Positions 1 through 8,784 of a stretch of DNA of 64,000 bases are shown here, piece after piece. Numbering within the stretch: position 1 is the first letter of the stretch; each line of letters starts with the position of its first letter. The stretch comes from Halobacillus karajensis (GTDB taxonomy: Bacteria > Bacillota > Bacilli > Bacillales > Halobacillaceae), in the NCBI RefSeq assembly GCF_900108515.1, contig NZ_FNWW01000003.1, forward strand, positions 186,001 to 250,000, given 5' to 3'. The notes below the pieces were generated by a model that was not told the origin of the DNA, made no database searches, and saw only the letters and a list, made by a program, of their open reading frames with translations. The translations under genes were made by a program, and so were the position numbers.

Positions 1-162
1 AATGAACAGATGAGGGTCTTTAAACGCCAGTATATGGAACATTTAGATCTTCCGTATCTATCGGAGCAAATGGACAAAGAAGTGTATCAATGCTCCTTAT
101 TATGGGAATCGGATGAACATAAAGAAGCAGTTCGGAACTTTGCAGCTAAGAGAAAAAGGTAA
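1..162 (+). CDS. C-terminal end of a crotonase-like (enoyl-CoA hydratase/isomerase) protein, partial
   Basis: An open frame runs from the first base to a TAA at 160-162, giving the last 53 residues of a protein whose start lies left of the window. The tail, with a basic end and the segment WESDEHKEAVRNFAAKRKR, resembles the C-terminal helix of crotonase-fold acyl-CoA hydratases and isomerases, where an S-x-D-x-x-E-x-x-x-x-F pattern before a basic end is common. No catalytic residues are in view, so the family call rests on this tail alone and on recollection that some bacilli carry such a gene next to ylbO. It could be another protein. Confidence 0.45.
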   Translation, partial: NEQMRVFKRQYMEHLDLPYLSEQMDKEVYQCSLLWESDEHKEAVRNFAAKRKR

Positions 163-233
163 GAAATGAGAAATGCGATTCTATCAATCATCCCTCATGC
201 ATAACTATAAGCAAACGATAGAGGAGGGATGCT

Positions 234-716
234 ATGGATGCCCCAAGACAAGATGCCTGGAAGGAAGAAGAGGATCTTTTACTGGCAACGACTGTGTTAA
301 AACATATTCGTGAAGGGAAAACGCAGCTGGAAGCCTTCCAGGAAGTCGCTGAACAGCTGCACAGAACTCCGGCAGCGTGTGGATTCCGATGGAATGCGAC
401 CGTCCGGAAAAAATATCAGAAAGAAATTCAGGAAGCTAAAAATAGCAGAAAATCGACGCGAACGTTCTATGCACCACCTGCATCATCCGATGAAGCCCCG
501 ATGTCTCTTGATGCGGCCATTTCCTTTTTAAAAGAGATGAAAAGTAAGCAGTTCGAAGAGCAGGGGAAAGAAAACTTGGAAAGTAAACTGAAAAAGCTTA
601 ACGAGGATAATGAAAAACTCCGTAAAGAATTGAAACAGTGGGAAGCGGCATGGAACGAAATGGATCGACTCGTACACTGGGTGAGAGAAAAACGAAAAAG
701 TGAAAGTGGTGTTTAA
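234..716 (+). CDS. ylbO: RsfA/YlbO-family Myb-like sporulation transcription factor
   Basis: A 160-residue protein with an N-terminal Myb/SANT-like DNA-binding domain (about residues 1-65; tryptophans in DAWKEEED and GFRWNATV space the helices) and a C-terminal coiled coil rich in Glu and Lys (about residues 95-150). This is the architecture of the RsfA family, whose B. subtilis members tune sigma-F and sigma-E regulons during sporulation. The ATG follows a strong GAGGAGGGA ribosome-binding site with five-base spacing. The gene sits at the conserved position just left of ylbP and panE. The exact targets cannot be read from the sequence. Confidence 0.88.
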   Translation: MDAPRQDAWKEEEDLLLATTVLKHIREGKTQLEAFQEVAEQLHRTPAACGFRWNATVRKKYQKEIQEAKNSRKSTRTFYAPPASSDEAPMSLDAAISFLKEMKSKQFEEQGKENLESKLKKLNEDNEKLRKELKQWEAAWNEMDRLVHWVREKRKSESGV

Positions 717-763
717 TTTTCCTCGTTCCTCATGCCCTTTATATTAATTACTATCATAAAAAA

Positions 764-806
764 AGGCCCCTACAACAAGTGTAGTGGCCTCATTCTTGTT
801 TTTTAT
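764..806. terminator. Bidirectional terminator between convergent ylbO and ylbP
   Basis: An 11-position stem (764-774 with 780-790, one C-T mismatch) encloses loop ACAAG. It is flanked by an A-run on the left (757-764) and a T-rich stretch on the right (about 797-804), so it can stop transcription from both convergent genes. Confidence 0.75.
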
Positions 807-1286
807 TTACACATCTCTTTCCTCGACACCTGATGGCATCCAGATCAGAGGGTTCTCCCCTAAATCGCGCTCTACATCATAATTAGCTTTCTGGAAGCCC
901 ATATGCTCCCAAAAACCGTGAGAATTGATGCGAGGATTTGTTTTGATCGGCAGATCGAAACTTTTTGCAAATTCTACTAAATCTTTCCCATAGCCAAGCC
1001 CTCGGTAGTCAGGCAGTACTTCGAGTTTCCACAATTCTAAATAGTCCTGAGGGGGTTCGAAGTAATGATCATATTTTGCCTTCACACGGTACAGGCTCAT
1101 CCGCGCCACTAAAGCGCTTCCATAATAGATCCCGTAAAAAGGTGATTCACTGTCGTTTTCAACGATATTGCTTTCTAAGTCTTCCAACATGGCAAGTTCC
1201 TGGTTTCCGTATTCTTTGAAGCGCTTAAATTCCTCGAGCGTCTTATAATTGACCAACAAAGGTTGAACTTTTGTTTTTGTCATCAT
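807..1286 (-). CDS. ylbP: GNAT-family N-acetyltransferase YlbP
   Basis: A 159-residue single-domain acetyltransferase of the GNAT fold. The acetyl-CoA loop is visible as LPDYRGLGYGKDLVEFA (motif A, R/Q-x-x-G-x-G/A near residues 98-107), preceded by the beta strand LELWKLEV. YlbP orthologues are conserved in this chromosomal position in bacilli, but the substrate is not established. The start was chosen at the ATG at 1286 because AAGGGGA lies seven bases upstream on the reverse strand; a TTG at 1304 would place that ribosome-binding site inside the gene. A second ATG follows immediately at 1283. It is convergent with ylbO. Confidence 0.88.
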   Translation of the reverse strand: MMTKTKVQPLLVNYKTLEEFKRFKEYGNQELAMLEDLESNIVENDSESPFYGIYYGSALVARMSLYRVKAKYDHYFEPPQDYLELWKLEVLPDYRGLGYGKDLVEFAKSFDLPIKTNPRINSHGFWEHMGFQKANYDVERDLGENPLIWMPSGVEERDV

Positions 1287-1401
1287 ATCAGAATCCCCTT
1301 TCAATTATCTGTATATATCCTTATTATAATATAAAAATTTTCAGAATGAAATGAATAATAATACATTGGACAAAAATCGACTGCATTATTGTTCGAGAAT
1401 C

Positions 1402-1410
1402 TGCTACAAT
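1402..1410 (+). promoter_or_regulatory. Extended -10 promoter of panE
   Basis: TGC-TACAAT forms an extended -10 element 36 bases before the panE start. No convincing -35 hexamer lies 17 bases upstream, which is typical for extended -10 sigma-A promoters. Confidence 0.4.
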
Positions 1411-1445
1411 GGGTAAGCAGATTCGTAAGAAATGAGGAGAGACAG

Positions 1446-2330
1446 ATGAAAATTGGAATCATTGGAGCGGGTTCCATAGGATTATTGACAGGGGCCTATC
1501 TTGGGGAAAATCATGAGATTCATATGTTTGTTAGAAATGAAAGACAAAAGCAAATCCTTAAAACAGAAGGAATTGTTTGTGATGGTCTTCCAAGCCCCAC
1601 ATCCGTCCATGCCCACATGCACACAACGGTCCATGAAGGCTTTGATTTATGGATTGTTACAGTTAAACAACACAGCCTCCCAGCTCTTCTTGCTGAACAA
1701 CTGCCGAAGGATGCGCCCTATTTGTTTCTTCAAAATGGTATGGGGCACTTAGCAAAAATTCAAGAAACAAACCTAAGCAGCTATGTCGGTGTCGTAGAGC
1801 ACGGAGCCTTGGCAACAGCAGATAATAAGGTCTCTCACACTGGAAAAGGGAATATCCAATTGGCGGCGTTTACGCATGTGGAAGAACACGGTGTCCAACC
1901 CCTTGCGGAGACATTACATAGAAGAGACTTCCCGTTCATTCCACAGGAAGATTATGAGCGCATGCTAAAAAATAAAATCGTCATCAATACAGTTATCAAT
2001 TCTCTTACCGCCTTATTCTTTCAACCGAACCACTCCATATTAACCAACCCATCGATGAGAGAACTTGCCTATTCCTTATGTGAGGAAGCTTGCACCGTAT
2101 TGGGGATGTCCATAGAGAAGGAATGGGAGAGGGTGAAGAAGATCGCTGAGATAACTGGGGAAAACCAATCGTCCATGTTGAAGGATCTCCTAGAAAACCG
2201 TCTCACTGAAATTGATAGTATCAGTGGTTATGTCCTACGTAAAAGTAAAGGTCCGCTGCCCTATCATCAATTCGTAGTAAGGGCCATCCATGCGCTCGAA
2301 TATGAAAGGGGGTTAAGACGCTATGGGTGA
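1446..2330 (+). CDS. panE: 2-dehydropantoate 2-reductase (ketopantoate reductase) family protein
   Basis: A 294-residue protein that starts with a classic Rossmann NAD(P)-binding loop, IGIIGAGSIG (residues 3-12). The length, the following GAYL segment and the central NKIVINTVINSLTAL helix with the catalytic-lysine region (NK near residue 180) fit ketopantoate reductases, which convert 2-dehydropantoate to pantoate for coenzyme A synthesis. B. subtilis carries ylbQ (panE) at this place. The ATG at 1446 has an AGGAGA ribosome-binding site; an upstream in-frame ATG at 1389 lies before the promoter element and is unlikely. The gene overlaps the next by eight bases. Family members can have other 2-ketoacid substrates. 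Confidence 0.88.
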   Translation: MKIGIIGAGSIGLLTGAYLGENHEIHMFVRNERQKQILKTEGIVCDGLPSPTSVHAHMHTTVHEGFDLWIVTVKQHSLPALLAEQLPKDAPYLFLQNGMGHLAKIQETNLSSYVGVVEHGALATADNKVSHTGKGNIQLAAFTHVEEHGVQPLAETLHRRDFPFIPQEDYERMLKNKIVINTVINSLTALFFQPNHSILTNPSMRELAYSLCEEACTVLGMSIEKEWERVKKIAEITGENQSSMLKDLLENRLTEIDSISGYVLRKSKGPLPYHQFVVRAIHALEYERGLRRYG

Positions 2331-2706
2331 TCTCCTTATTTATACCATTGCGATCCTCATCACCTTACCGATCCCATTCCTGGTCATCTTCTACCTTTGC
2401 GCCCGAAAATGGAGTAAACATAAATTAAAAGCTTTACACCGTACCGCTAATTTCACGGCGCCTGTTTTTATATTAGCGGTCCACGTGCTGCTTGTCGTTT
2501 TGTTTAACCGAAGTTTCTTCCCTTATATTATTATCTTCTTACTCTTTCTCCTAGGTTTGTCTATGATCGCACAGTATAAATTGAAGGAAGAGGTTCAATT
2601 GTTCCGCGCCTTGAAAGGTTTTTGGCGCGTCAGCTTTCTCTTATTTATACTGGTTTACGTCGGGTTAAGTGCTTACGGGCTATTGAGCCGAGTCGTTTTC
2701 GTCTGA
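2323..2706 (+). CDS. DUF3397-type integral membrane protein
   Basis: A 127-residue protein with four hydrophobic segments (about residues 3-25, 44-65, 67-84 and 100-125), separated by short basic loops such as ARKWSKHKLK. It looks like the DUF3397 family, which in many bacilli lies between panE and bshC. It overlaps panE by eight bases, so the two are probably translated together. No enzymatic motif is visible and the function is unknown. Confidence 0.75.
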   Translation: MGDLLIYTIAILITLPIPFLVIFYLCARKWSKHKLKALHRTANFTAPVFILAVHVLLVVLFNRSFFPYIIIFLLFLLGLSMIAQYKLKEEVQLFRALKGFWRVSFLLFILVYVGLSAYGLLSRVVFV

Positions 2707-2773
2707 AAGAAAAAGGGCATGTGCAGTGCAGGGGACATGTTTTTATATAATCCACACAAAATAACACATAGAG

Positions 2774-2808
2774 TTGAAGCACAGCTTTACAAAAAGGCTG
2801 TGCTTCAA
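2774..2808. terminator. Perfect 12-bp hairpin downstream of the panE operon
   Basis: Perfect 12-base arms (2774-2785 and 2797-2808) enclose an 11-base loop. The following sequence (ACTTTTGTTCAACTTTT) is T-rich but broken, so this is a plausible terminator for the panE unit before the bshC promoter, though not a textbook one. Confidence 0.5.
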
Positions 2809-2951
2809 ACTTTTGTTCAACTTTTAAAGGGATCATCCATCTTTTTCATCACTTATAAACAGATAATGTGAAGTTTGTGTTTGTTTTTTGTACAATACAA
2901 TAGATACATACTAAACCATGTAACTTATGCCTATAAAGGAGCCGTATAGAT

Positions 2952-4577
2952 ATGCGTATCGATCCGATTGAATTGGAACCGAAACAAACGTTGTTTCGTG
3001 ATTATAAAAAAAACTTTGAAAAAATCGCCGATAGGTTCGGCCATGCACCTTTTGATAAAAAGATGTGGAATCATCGCTTGTCTGAGTTAAAAGAGCAGAC
3101 CTATCAGAGAACTGCATTATCTGAGGTTCTACTTACGATGAACCGTCGTTGGGGAGCGCCCGAGAAAACTCTGGAAAGTGTCGATAAGCTTAAAGATGAA
3201 GAAAGTGTTGTCATTATTGCTGGGCAGCAGGCAGGTTTGCTTACAGGCCCTCTCTATTCTGTTCATAAGATTATTTCTGTGCTTCAGTTGGCTAAAGAGA
3301 AAGAAAGAGACCTTGGAAAGCCGGTCATACCTGTATTCTGGATCGCAGGGGAAGACCATGACTTTGATGAAATTCACCATGTCATGATGAATCAGGGCGG
3401 GGAAATGAGAAAAAGAACAATTGCTCACACGCCTGAATCGAAAGCATCTGTTTCTGATATTGCCATCGATCAGACCAAAGCTTCCGACTGGCTCAAACAA
3501 GTTTTCCAGTTGGTTAAAGAGACAGAGCATACCCAGGACTTTTATAAAAAAATGGATAGATTATTGAGGGCGTCCAAAACCTATACGGATTTTTTTGCAA
3601 AAGTCGTCTATTATTTATTTCCTGACGAAGGTCTTGTGTTGATGGATGCTCATCACCCGGATATCCGCCGACTTGAATCCCCATACTTTACTACAATGAT
3701 TCATCAGAACGATGAAATTGCTCGCGGGGTTTACGCTATGCTGCAAAAAAATCGTCAAGAAGGGTACGAAACCATGCTGGATAGCGAGTGGAGTGATGCC
3801 CACCTTTTCTATCACAAGGAAGGAGAGAGAATCTTACTTGTGCGAGATGAACAAGGGCGATTCGTAGGAAAGAACAATGAAGTTGTTCTAACCAAAGAAG
3901 AAATGTTAAAGATAGCAGAAGAAAGCCCTGAATTTCTTAGTAATAACGTAGTCACAAGACCATTGATGCAAGAGGCTCTTTTTCCAGTTCTTGCTTTTAT
4001 AGGGGGGCCTGGCGAAATTAACTATTGGTCTGCATTGAAACCTGCTTTTGAAGCTACTGGCTTATGTATGCCGCCTGTCTTTCCTCGTTTATCATTTACG
4101 ATGATTGACAGGAAAACAGGCCAGCAGCTTGAAAGATTGCAACTATCAACAAAGGAAGTGATCCGTGGCGGTGTAAGAGAGCAGAAGCTCAATTGGATTG
4201 CATCCCAAAGTACTCCGCCTATTAGTCGGCTGACAGAACAAGTCAAGAATGAGATTGACCGTGTACACGCCCCTTTAAGAGAAAAATCTGCGTCTTTAAG
4301 TACAGATTTGGGCGAGCTGGCTGAGAAGAACTTAGAATACCTGCTTGGTCACATTGATTTTCTTGAGAAACGTCTGCAGCGTTCTATGGAAGAGCGGCAC
4401 CAGCATGAAATGGAACAGTTTGATAATATAGAAGTGACGCTCCACCCGGCAGGCGGACTACAGGAGCGCATGTGGAGTATCGTCCCATGGGTGAACCATT
4501 ATGGCAGAACAGTATTTGAACAGATAAACAGACACCATCTGAGCTTTGAAAACGATCATTATGTCGTATATTTGTAG
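2952..4577 (+). CDS. bshC: Bacillithiol biosynthesis cysteine-adding enzyme BshC
   Basis: A 541-residue protein of the BshC (YllA) family, which joins cysteine to glucosaminyl-malate in the last step of bacillithiol synthesis, the main low-molecular-weight thiol of bacilli. Recognised features include the VVIIAGQQAGLLTGPLYS loop (about residues 86-103), the PVFWIAGEDHDFDEI motif (about residues 125-140), and the FIGGPGEINYWSALK segment (about residues 349-363); length is normal for the family. The ATG has AAAGGAG eleven bases upstream. The position directly before mraZ is conserved in bacilli. It is monocistronic here, bounded by a hairpin upstream and a terminator downstream. Confidence 0.95.
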   Translation: MRIDPIELEPKQTLFRDYKKNFEKIADRFGHAPFDKKMWNHRLSELKEQTYQRTALSEVLLTMNRRWGAPEKTLESVDKLKDEESVVIIAGQQAGLLTGPLYSVHKIISVLQLAKEKERDLGKPVIPVFWIAGEDHDFDEIHHVMMNQGGEMRKRTIAHTPESKASVSDIAIDQTKASDWLKQVFQLVKETEHTQDFYKKMDRLLRASKTYTDFFAKVVYYLFPDEGLVLMDAHHPDIRRLESPYFTTMIHQNDEIARGVYAMLQKNRQEGYETMLDSEWSDAHLFYHKEGERILLVRDEQGRFVGKNNEVVLTKEEMLKIAEESPEFLSNNVVTRPLMQEALFPVLAFIGGPGEINYWSALKPAFEATGLCMPPVFPRLSFTMIDRKTGQQLERLQLSTKEVIRGGVREQKLNWIASQSTPPISRLTEQVKNEIDRVHAPLREKSASLSTDLGELAEKNLEYLLGHIDFLEKRLQRSMEERHQHEMEQFDNIEVTLHPAGGLQERMWSIVPWVNHYGRTVFEQINRHHLSFENDHYVVYL

Positions 4578-4586
4578 GGAAGGTCC

Positions 4587-4601
4587 CCCACCATCCCCCA
4601 C
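4587..4601 (-). promoter_or_regulatory. Candidate inverted MraZ-type box pair
   Basis: Read on the reverse strand, two GTGGG pentamers (4597-4601 and 4587-4591) are spaced exactly ten bases apart, the spacing of MraZ operators. On the forward strand this appears as the tandem TCCCCCACCA repeat right after the bshC stop. It lies about 85 bases upstream of the main array and in the opposite orientation. Confidence 0.35.
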
Positions 4602-4628
4602 CACGAAATAAATAGTTAAACCCCTCTA

Positions 4629-4658
4629 AAATCTTGCCTTCACGGGCAGGATTTTTTT
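4629..4658 (+). terminator. Intrinsic terminator of bshC
   Basis: A ten-pair stem (4629-4638 with 4645-4654, one G-T pair) with loop TTCACG is followed by a T-run ending at 4658. Confidence 0.85.
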
Positions 4659-4685
4659 CATGGAAAGAGAATGATTAAAAAGTAA

Positions 4686-4732
4686 GTGGAGAAAAGTGGG
4701 GCGATGTGGTAAGGTGAAAATAGAAGGTGGGG
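4686..4732 (+). promoter_or_regulatory. mraZ promoter with three MraZ-binding repeats
   Basis: GTGGA, GTGGG and GTGGT begin at 4686, 4696 and 4706, a 10-bp period that matches the direct repeats bound by the MraZ repressor; a further GTGGGG at 4727 is off phase and doubles as the ribosome-binding site. A weak sigma-A candidate lies on the array: TGGAGA (4687-4692), 17 bases, then TAAGGT (4710-4715) with an extended TGG. The operator identity is inferred from known MraZ sites. Confidence 0.6.
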
Positions 4733-4739
4733 AGACTCT

Positions 4740-5171
4740 ATGTTCATGGGTGAATTTCAACACAACATTGATGCCAAAGGACGGATCATCGTACCCTCGA
4801 AGTTCCGCCCGGATCTTGGTGACAGCTTTGTTCTGACGCGAGGATTAGATCAGTGTCTGTTTGCTTATCCTATGAATGAATGGAAACTGCTCGAAGAGAA
4901 GCTGAAAAAACTCCCCCTTACTAAAAAAGACGCCCGTGCTTTTACCCGCTTCTTCTTTTCTGGTGCTGTTGAATGTGAAGTGGACAAACAGGGGAGAATC
5001 AACATCCCCCAGCCACTGAGGAAGTACGCATCGTTAGAAAAAGAATGTGTTGTCATTGGTGTATCCAACAGGATTGAGTTTTGGAGTCATGATGAATGGG
5101 AAAGCTATTTTGCGGCATCAGAAGAATCCTTCTCAGAGATTGCAGAAAATATGTTAGATTTTGATATCTGA
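4740..5171 (+). CDS. mraZ: Transcriptional regulator and division/cell-wall cluster repressor MraZ
   Basis: A 143-residue protein with two SpoVT-AbrB-like halves. The first carries [21 protein letters not shown] (about residues 3-23) and the second [19 protein letters not shown] (about residues 79-97), each holding the D-x-K/Q-G-R signature that contacts DNA. MraZ binds 5-base repeats spaced by ten bases in its own promoter and represses the dcw operon; such repeats are present at 4686-4710. The start has a GGTGGGGAG ribosome-binding site. It is the first gene of the long cluster running to ftsZ. Confidence 0.96.
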   Translation: MFMGEFQHNIDAKGRIIVPSKFRPDLGDSFVLTRGLDQCLFAYPMNEWKLLEEKLKKLPLTKKDARAFTRFFFSGAVECEVDKQGRINIPQPLRKYASLEKECVVIGVSNRIEFWSHDEWESYFAASEESFSEIAENMLDFDI

Positions 5172-5193
5172 TAGGCAGAAACGAGTGAAACTT

Positions 5194-6174
5194 ATGTTTG
5201 AGCATTATAGTGTATTAAAAAAGGAAACCATACAGCATTTAGACGTAGACCCAGAGGGTATTTACGTGGATTGTACATTAGGAGGCGGCGGGCATTCAGA
5301 AGCCATCGCCGCTGTTTTGACCGGAAAGGGACGGCTGATTTCTTTTGACCAGGATGAGGTTGCGCTTCGTGCTGCAAAAGAGCGGCTTAAGGAATATGGA
5401 GACCGAGTAACCTTTGTCCATGCAAACTTCCGTCAGCTGGAAGAGAAATTGGCAGAGCTTGAGGTAACGGATGTCGATGGTGTGATTTATGACCTCGGTG
5501 TTTCCAGCCCCCAGTTGGATGTAGAAGAGCGGGGATTCAGCTATCATCAGGATGCTCTGCTGGACATGCGGATGAATCAGGAAGATGAGTTAAGTGCGAA
5601 AGAAGTCATCAATGAATGGTCCTACGAAGATCTCGTCCGTATTTTCTTCAAATATGGCGAAGAGAAATTTTCGAAGCAAATCGCAAGGAAAATAGAAGCG
5701 GCACGGACCGAGAAACCGATCGAAACGACAGGAGAACTTGTTGAATTAATCAAAGAAGGAATTCCAGCTCCTGCAAGGAGAAAAGGGGGACACCCGGCGA
5801 AACGAATTTTTCAGGCTATCCGTATTGCTGTGAATGATGAGCTTGGAGCTTTCCAGGATAGCCTTCATCAGGCCGCTCGTGTCGTAGGAATCGGCGGTCG
5901 TGTTGCGGTTATTACTTTCCACTCGCTGGAAGACCGCCTTTGTAAACAAGCCTTTAAAAAGTGGAGTACAAATCCTCCCCTTCCGAGGAACATTCCTGTT
6001 ATCCCGGAAGACAAACAGCCACCTTTTCGATTACTAAGCCGAAAGCCTATTATTGCCGAAAAATCAGAGCTTGAGGAAAATCGTCGTTCACGTTCTGCGA
6101 AGTTGAGGATTGTCGAGAAAGTCAAACCTTGGAATAAAGAATTTGAATTTAAAGAAGGGTGGAAACAAACATGA
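5194..6174 (+). CDS. rsmH: 16S rRNA (cytosine(1402)-N(4))-methyltransferase
   Basis: A 326-residue SAM-dependent methyltransferase that modifies C1402 in the ribosomal P site. The SAM-binding loop [15 protein letters not shown] lies at about residues 24-38, the acidic [10 protein letters not shown] at about 50-59, and the substrate-side [10 protein letters not shown] at about 101-110. The ATG at 5194 aligns with the B. subtilis start (MFxH); its ribosome-binding site is weak, which together with the short gap after mraZ suggests translational coupling. Its 3' end overlaps ftsL by four bases (ATGA). Confidence 0.96.
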   Translation: MFEHYSVLKKETIQHLDVDPEGIYVDCTLGGGGHSEAIAAVLTGKGRLISFDQDEVALRAAKERLKEYGDRVTFVHANFRQLEEKLAELEVTDVDGVIYDLGVSSPQLDVEERGFSYHQDALLDMRMNQEDELSAKEVINEWSYEDLVRIFFKYGEEKFSKQIARKIEAARTEKPIETTGELVELIKEGIPAPARRKGGHPAKRIFQAIRIAVNDELGAFQDSLHQAARVVGIGGRVAVITFHSLEDRLCKQAFKKWSTNPPLPRNIPVIPEDKQPPFRLLSRKPIIAEKSELEENRRSRSAKLRIVEKVKPWNKEFEFKEGWKQT

Positions 6175-6539
6175 GTGCTGAAAAGATCAGAAAACAGCAG
6201 CCTTTACAGCAGCCTGAGAAACAGAAGCAGGTGAAAGTAAAGGTACATAAAAAGAAATGGATCAGTACCGGAGAGAAATTCCTCTATTCCTTTTCAACAG
6301 CAGCTGTCCTAGCTGCGTCTGTTTTCCTAGTTCATACTTCTGCAGAAACCGATGCGATCAATCGTGATATACGCAGCTTGGAACAAGACATTCAACAGCA
6401 GCAGTCACAGAATGAAAACCTTGCCTATCAGGTAAAAGAACTAAGTAACCCTGATCGCATTTTAAGCATTGCGAAAGAAAACGGATTGAATATTCAAAAT
6501 GCCCAAGTGAAACAAGCCGGTAAAATTAATAACGAATAA
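6171..6539 (+). CDS. ftsL: Cell division protein FtsL
   Basis: A 122-residue bitopic membrane protein: a basic cytoplasmic N-terminus rich in Lys and Gln (residues 1-36), one transmembrane helix (about 38-57), and an extracellular leucine-zipper-like coiled coil (about 60-105) that pairs with DivIC and DivIB in the divisome. The start at 6171 is preferred over an upstream GTG because AAGGGTGG (6155-6161) is correctly spaced only for it. It lies in the canonical slot between rsmH and the class B penicillin-binding protein gene. Confidence 0.93.
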   Translation: MSAEKIRKQQPLQQPEKQKQVKVKVHKKKWISTGEKFLYSFSTAAVLAASVFLVHTSAETDAINRDIRSLEQDIQQQQSQNENLAYQVKELSNPDRILSIAKENGLNIQNAQVKQAGKINNE

Positions 6540-6556
6540 CGGCTGGTGATGAGACA

Positions 6557-8695
6557 ATGAAAAGTCGAAACAACAATCGGAGCTCCGCTTTGTTGATCCT
6601 GATCTTCGGGATTATGTTTTTCATCATTGCGGGGCGTTTTATTTACATCGAGACGGCTGAGACGGTCGAAGGAGTCGACCTTCAGAAATGGGCAGAAGAT
6701 ATTAGGACAAGCTCCTACGAAATAGATGCAGACAGAGGTAAAATCTTTGACAAAAACGGAATGGTACTGGCGTATGACCGCCCAACATACCGCATTTACG
6801 CCATAGTAGATGAAGCGTATGCGGCTAATATGAATCCACCGGGGCATGTGACTGAACCGGAAGAAACGGCTGCAAAACTCGCTCCTTTGCTGGATATGGA
6901 AGCAAGTGAAATCCAAAAAACAATCGAAGAGGGACAAGAAAATGATCGATTCCAAGTAGAGTTCGGGGCTGAGGGACGCTCGATATCTCAAGAAACAAAA
7001 GAAGAAATCGAGGAACTTGAATTGAATGGAATTGAGTTCAAGCAAGAATCCAAACGCTATTACCCGAATGGACAGTTCGCTTCTCACGTCATTGGTTTTG
7101 CAAGGAGCCAAGACGGAAACATTAACGGCGTGACAGGAATCGAAAAGCAAATGGAAGAACACCTTCAGGAAGAAAAAGGGAAAATCAGTTACGAGCGGGA
7201 CAAATATGGAACCAAACTCTTAGACCCAAATGAAGTCATGACAGAACCTGAAGATGGGAAAGATGTATACTTGACACTTGACCAAAAAATCCAGACATTT
7301 CTGGAAGATGCTTTAACACAGGTGCAGGAAGAGTATAACCCTAAGAAAGTCATGGCTGCTGTAATGGATCCGGATACGGGTGAAATCTTGGCGATGAGTA
7401 ACCGGCCCAGCTACAACCCGAATAACATTAACGATGTTGAAAATTGGTATAATGACATGGTTTCCCACACTTTTGAGCCAGGCTCGACAATGAAAATGTT
7501 CACCTGGGCGGCAGCGATTGAAGAAGGGGTATATAACGGAAGTGACATGTTTAAATCGGGAACGTATAAAGTACCCGGCCATACGATTGGCGACCACAAT
7601 AATGCTAAAGGATGGGGAAAGATTTCCTATGATGAAGGATTTCAGCGTTCCTCAAACGTAGCCTCTTCTAAACTTGCCTTAGAAGTACTTGGTCCTACGA
7701 AACTGCGTAAATATTTGACGGCCTTTAACTTTGATGAGAAAACAGGCATCGACCTTCCGAACGAAAAGAACGGCCGGTTTGTTTTTGATAAGCCGTCCGA
7801 ACAGGCAACCACTTCTTTCGGCCAAGGCTCGACGGTTACAGCGATTCAATTGATGACCGCCGCTACTTCTATAGCTAATGACGGAAAAATTATGCGGCCG
7901 TATATGCTTTCTAAAATTACATCCAGTGAAACGGGTGAAGTATTAAAAGAAAATAAGCCTGAGGAAATCGGGAATCCGATATCAGAAAGTACAGCTAAGA
8001 AGGTTCGGGATTTAATGGGGACCGTAGTTACATCTGAACAAGGAACGGGTCAATCGTTCAAATTGGATGATTATACATTAGCAGGGAAAACAGGGACAGC
8101 CCAAATCAGCCAAAATGGAAAATATTTGACCGGACGTGACAATTATGTGTTTTCTTTTGTAGGAATGGCACCAAAAGAAGATCCTGAGCTCCTTATGTAT
8201 GTAGCTGTTCAACAACCTGAATTGGAAGCAACGGAACTTGGTTCTGAACCGGTTTCCTACATTATACGGACAGTGATGGAAAACAGCCTTCATTACATGG
8301 ATATCCAGCCGGATAAAGAAACAGACGAATCATTATCCCCGTTAACCCTTCCAGATCTTACGGATAAGAGTACCTCGGAAGCGGAGAAGGAATTAAAACA
8401 AACCTTCGATAACGTGGAAGTCATAGGGGATGGAGAAGAGGTATCAGCGATCCTCCCTGCTCCTGGTACAAAAGTTGTTGAAAATCAACGCATTATGATT
8501 GTTACGGATCAACCGACAATGCCTGATTTAACAGGTTATTCTGCTAGAGACGTACACAGGCTCGTGAAACACTTTAATTTGAATATTGAAAGTACGGGAA
8601 ATGGTTTTGTTGAAAAACAAAGCATCCCGGCAGGATCCAATATTAAAGAGGGCGGATATTTAGTTGTAGAATTAGCACCGCCTCAAAGCGAATAA
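6557..8695 (+). CDS. pbpB: Septal class B penicillin-binding protein (PBP2B type)
   Basis: A 712-residue transpeptidase of the divisome. It has a short cytoplasmic tail, one transmembrane helix (about residues 10-28), a PBP dimerisation domain with the GKIFDKNG motif (about 57-230), a transpeptidase domain and two C-terminal PASTA domains (about 592-650 and 652-712). The catalytic motifs are S-T-M-K with Ser310, SSN in RSSNVA (about residue 363) and KTG at Lys511. It cross-links septal peptidoglycan and works with a SEDS glycosyltransferase. The ribosome-binding site is modest (GGTGAT). Confidence 0.95.
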   Translation: MKSRNNNRSSALLILIFGIMFFIIAGRFIYIETAETVEGVDLQKWAEDIRTSSYEIDADRGKIFDKNGMVLAYDRPTYRIYAIVDEAYAANMNPPGHVTEPEETAAKLAPLLDMEASEIQKTIEEGQENDRFQVEFGAEGRSISQETKEEIEELELNGIEFKQESKRYYPNGQFASHVIGFARSQDGNINGVTGIEKQMEEHLQEEKGKISYERDKYGTKLLDPNEVMTEPEDGKDVYLTLDQKIQTFLEDALTQVQEEYNPKKVMAAVMDPDTGEILAMSNRPSYNPNNINDVENWYNDMVSHTFEPGSTMKMFTWAAAIEEGVYNGSDMFKSGTYKVPGHTIGDHNNAKGWGKISYDEGFQRSSNVASSKLALEVLGPTKLRKYLTAFNFDEKTGIDLPNEKNGRFVFDKPSEQATTSFGQGSTVTAIQLMTAATSIANDGKIMRPYMLSKITSSETGEVLKENKPEEIGNPISESTAKKVRDLMGTVVTSEQGTGQSFKLDDYTLAGKTGTAQISQNGKYLTGRDNYVFSFVGMAPKEDPELLMYVAVQQPELEATELGSEPVSYIIRTVMENSLHYMDIQPDKETDESLSPLTLPDLTDKSTSEAEKELKQTFDNVEVIGDGEEVSAILPAPGTKVVENQRIMIVTDQPTMPDLTGYSARDVHRLVKHFNLNIESTGNGFVEKQSIPAGSNIKEGGYLVVELAPPQSE

Positions 8696-8712
8696 CACCA
8701 TTCCAAGCAGTG

Positions 8713-8740
8713 TTCTAATCGTTTCTGGATTGCATATAGT
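8713..8740 (+). promoter_or_regulatory. Candidate sigma-E promoter of spoVD
   Basis: TTCTAA (8713-8718), 14 bases, then CATATAGT (8733-8740) resembles sigma-E -35 and -10 elements (about CATACAnT). spoVD is sigma-E dependent in B. subtilis. A near copy of the element lies before ylmC. Confidence 0.4.
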
Positions 8741-8784
8741 GATACAAGCTGACTCTATCGACTTCAAAAAAGGAGTTAATTTAG

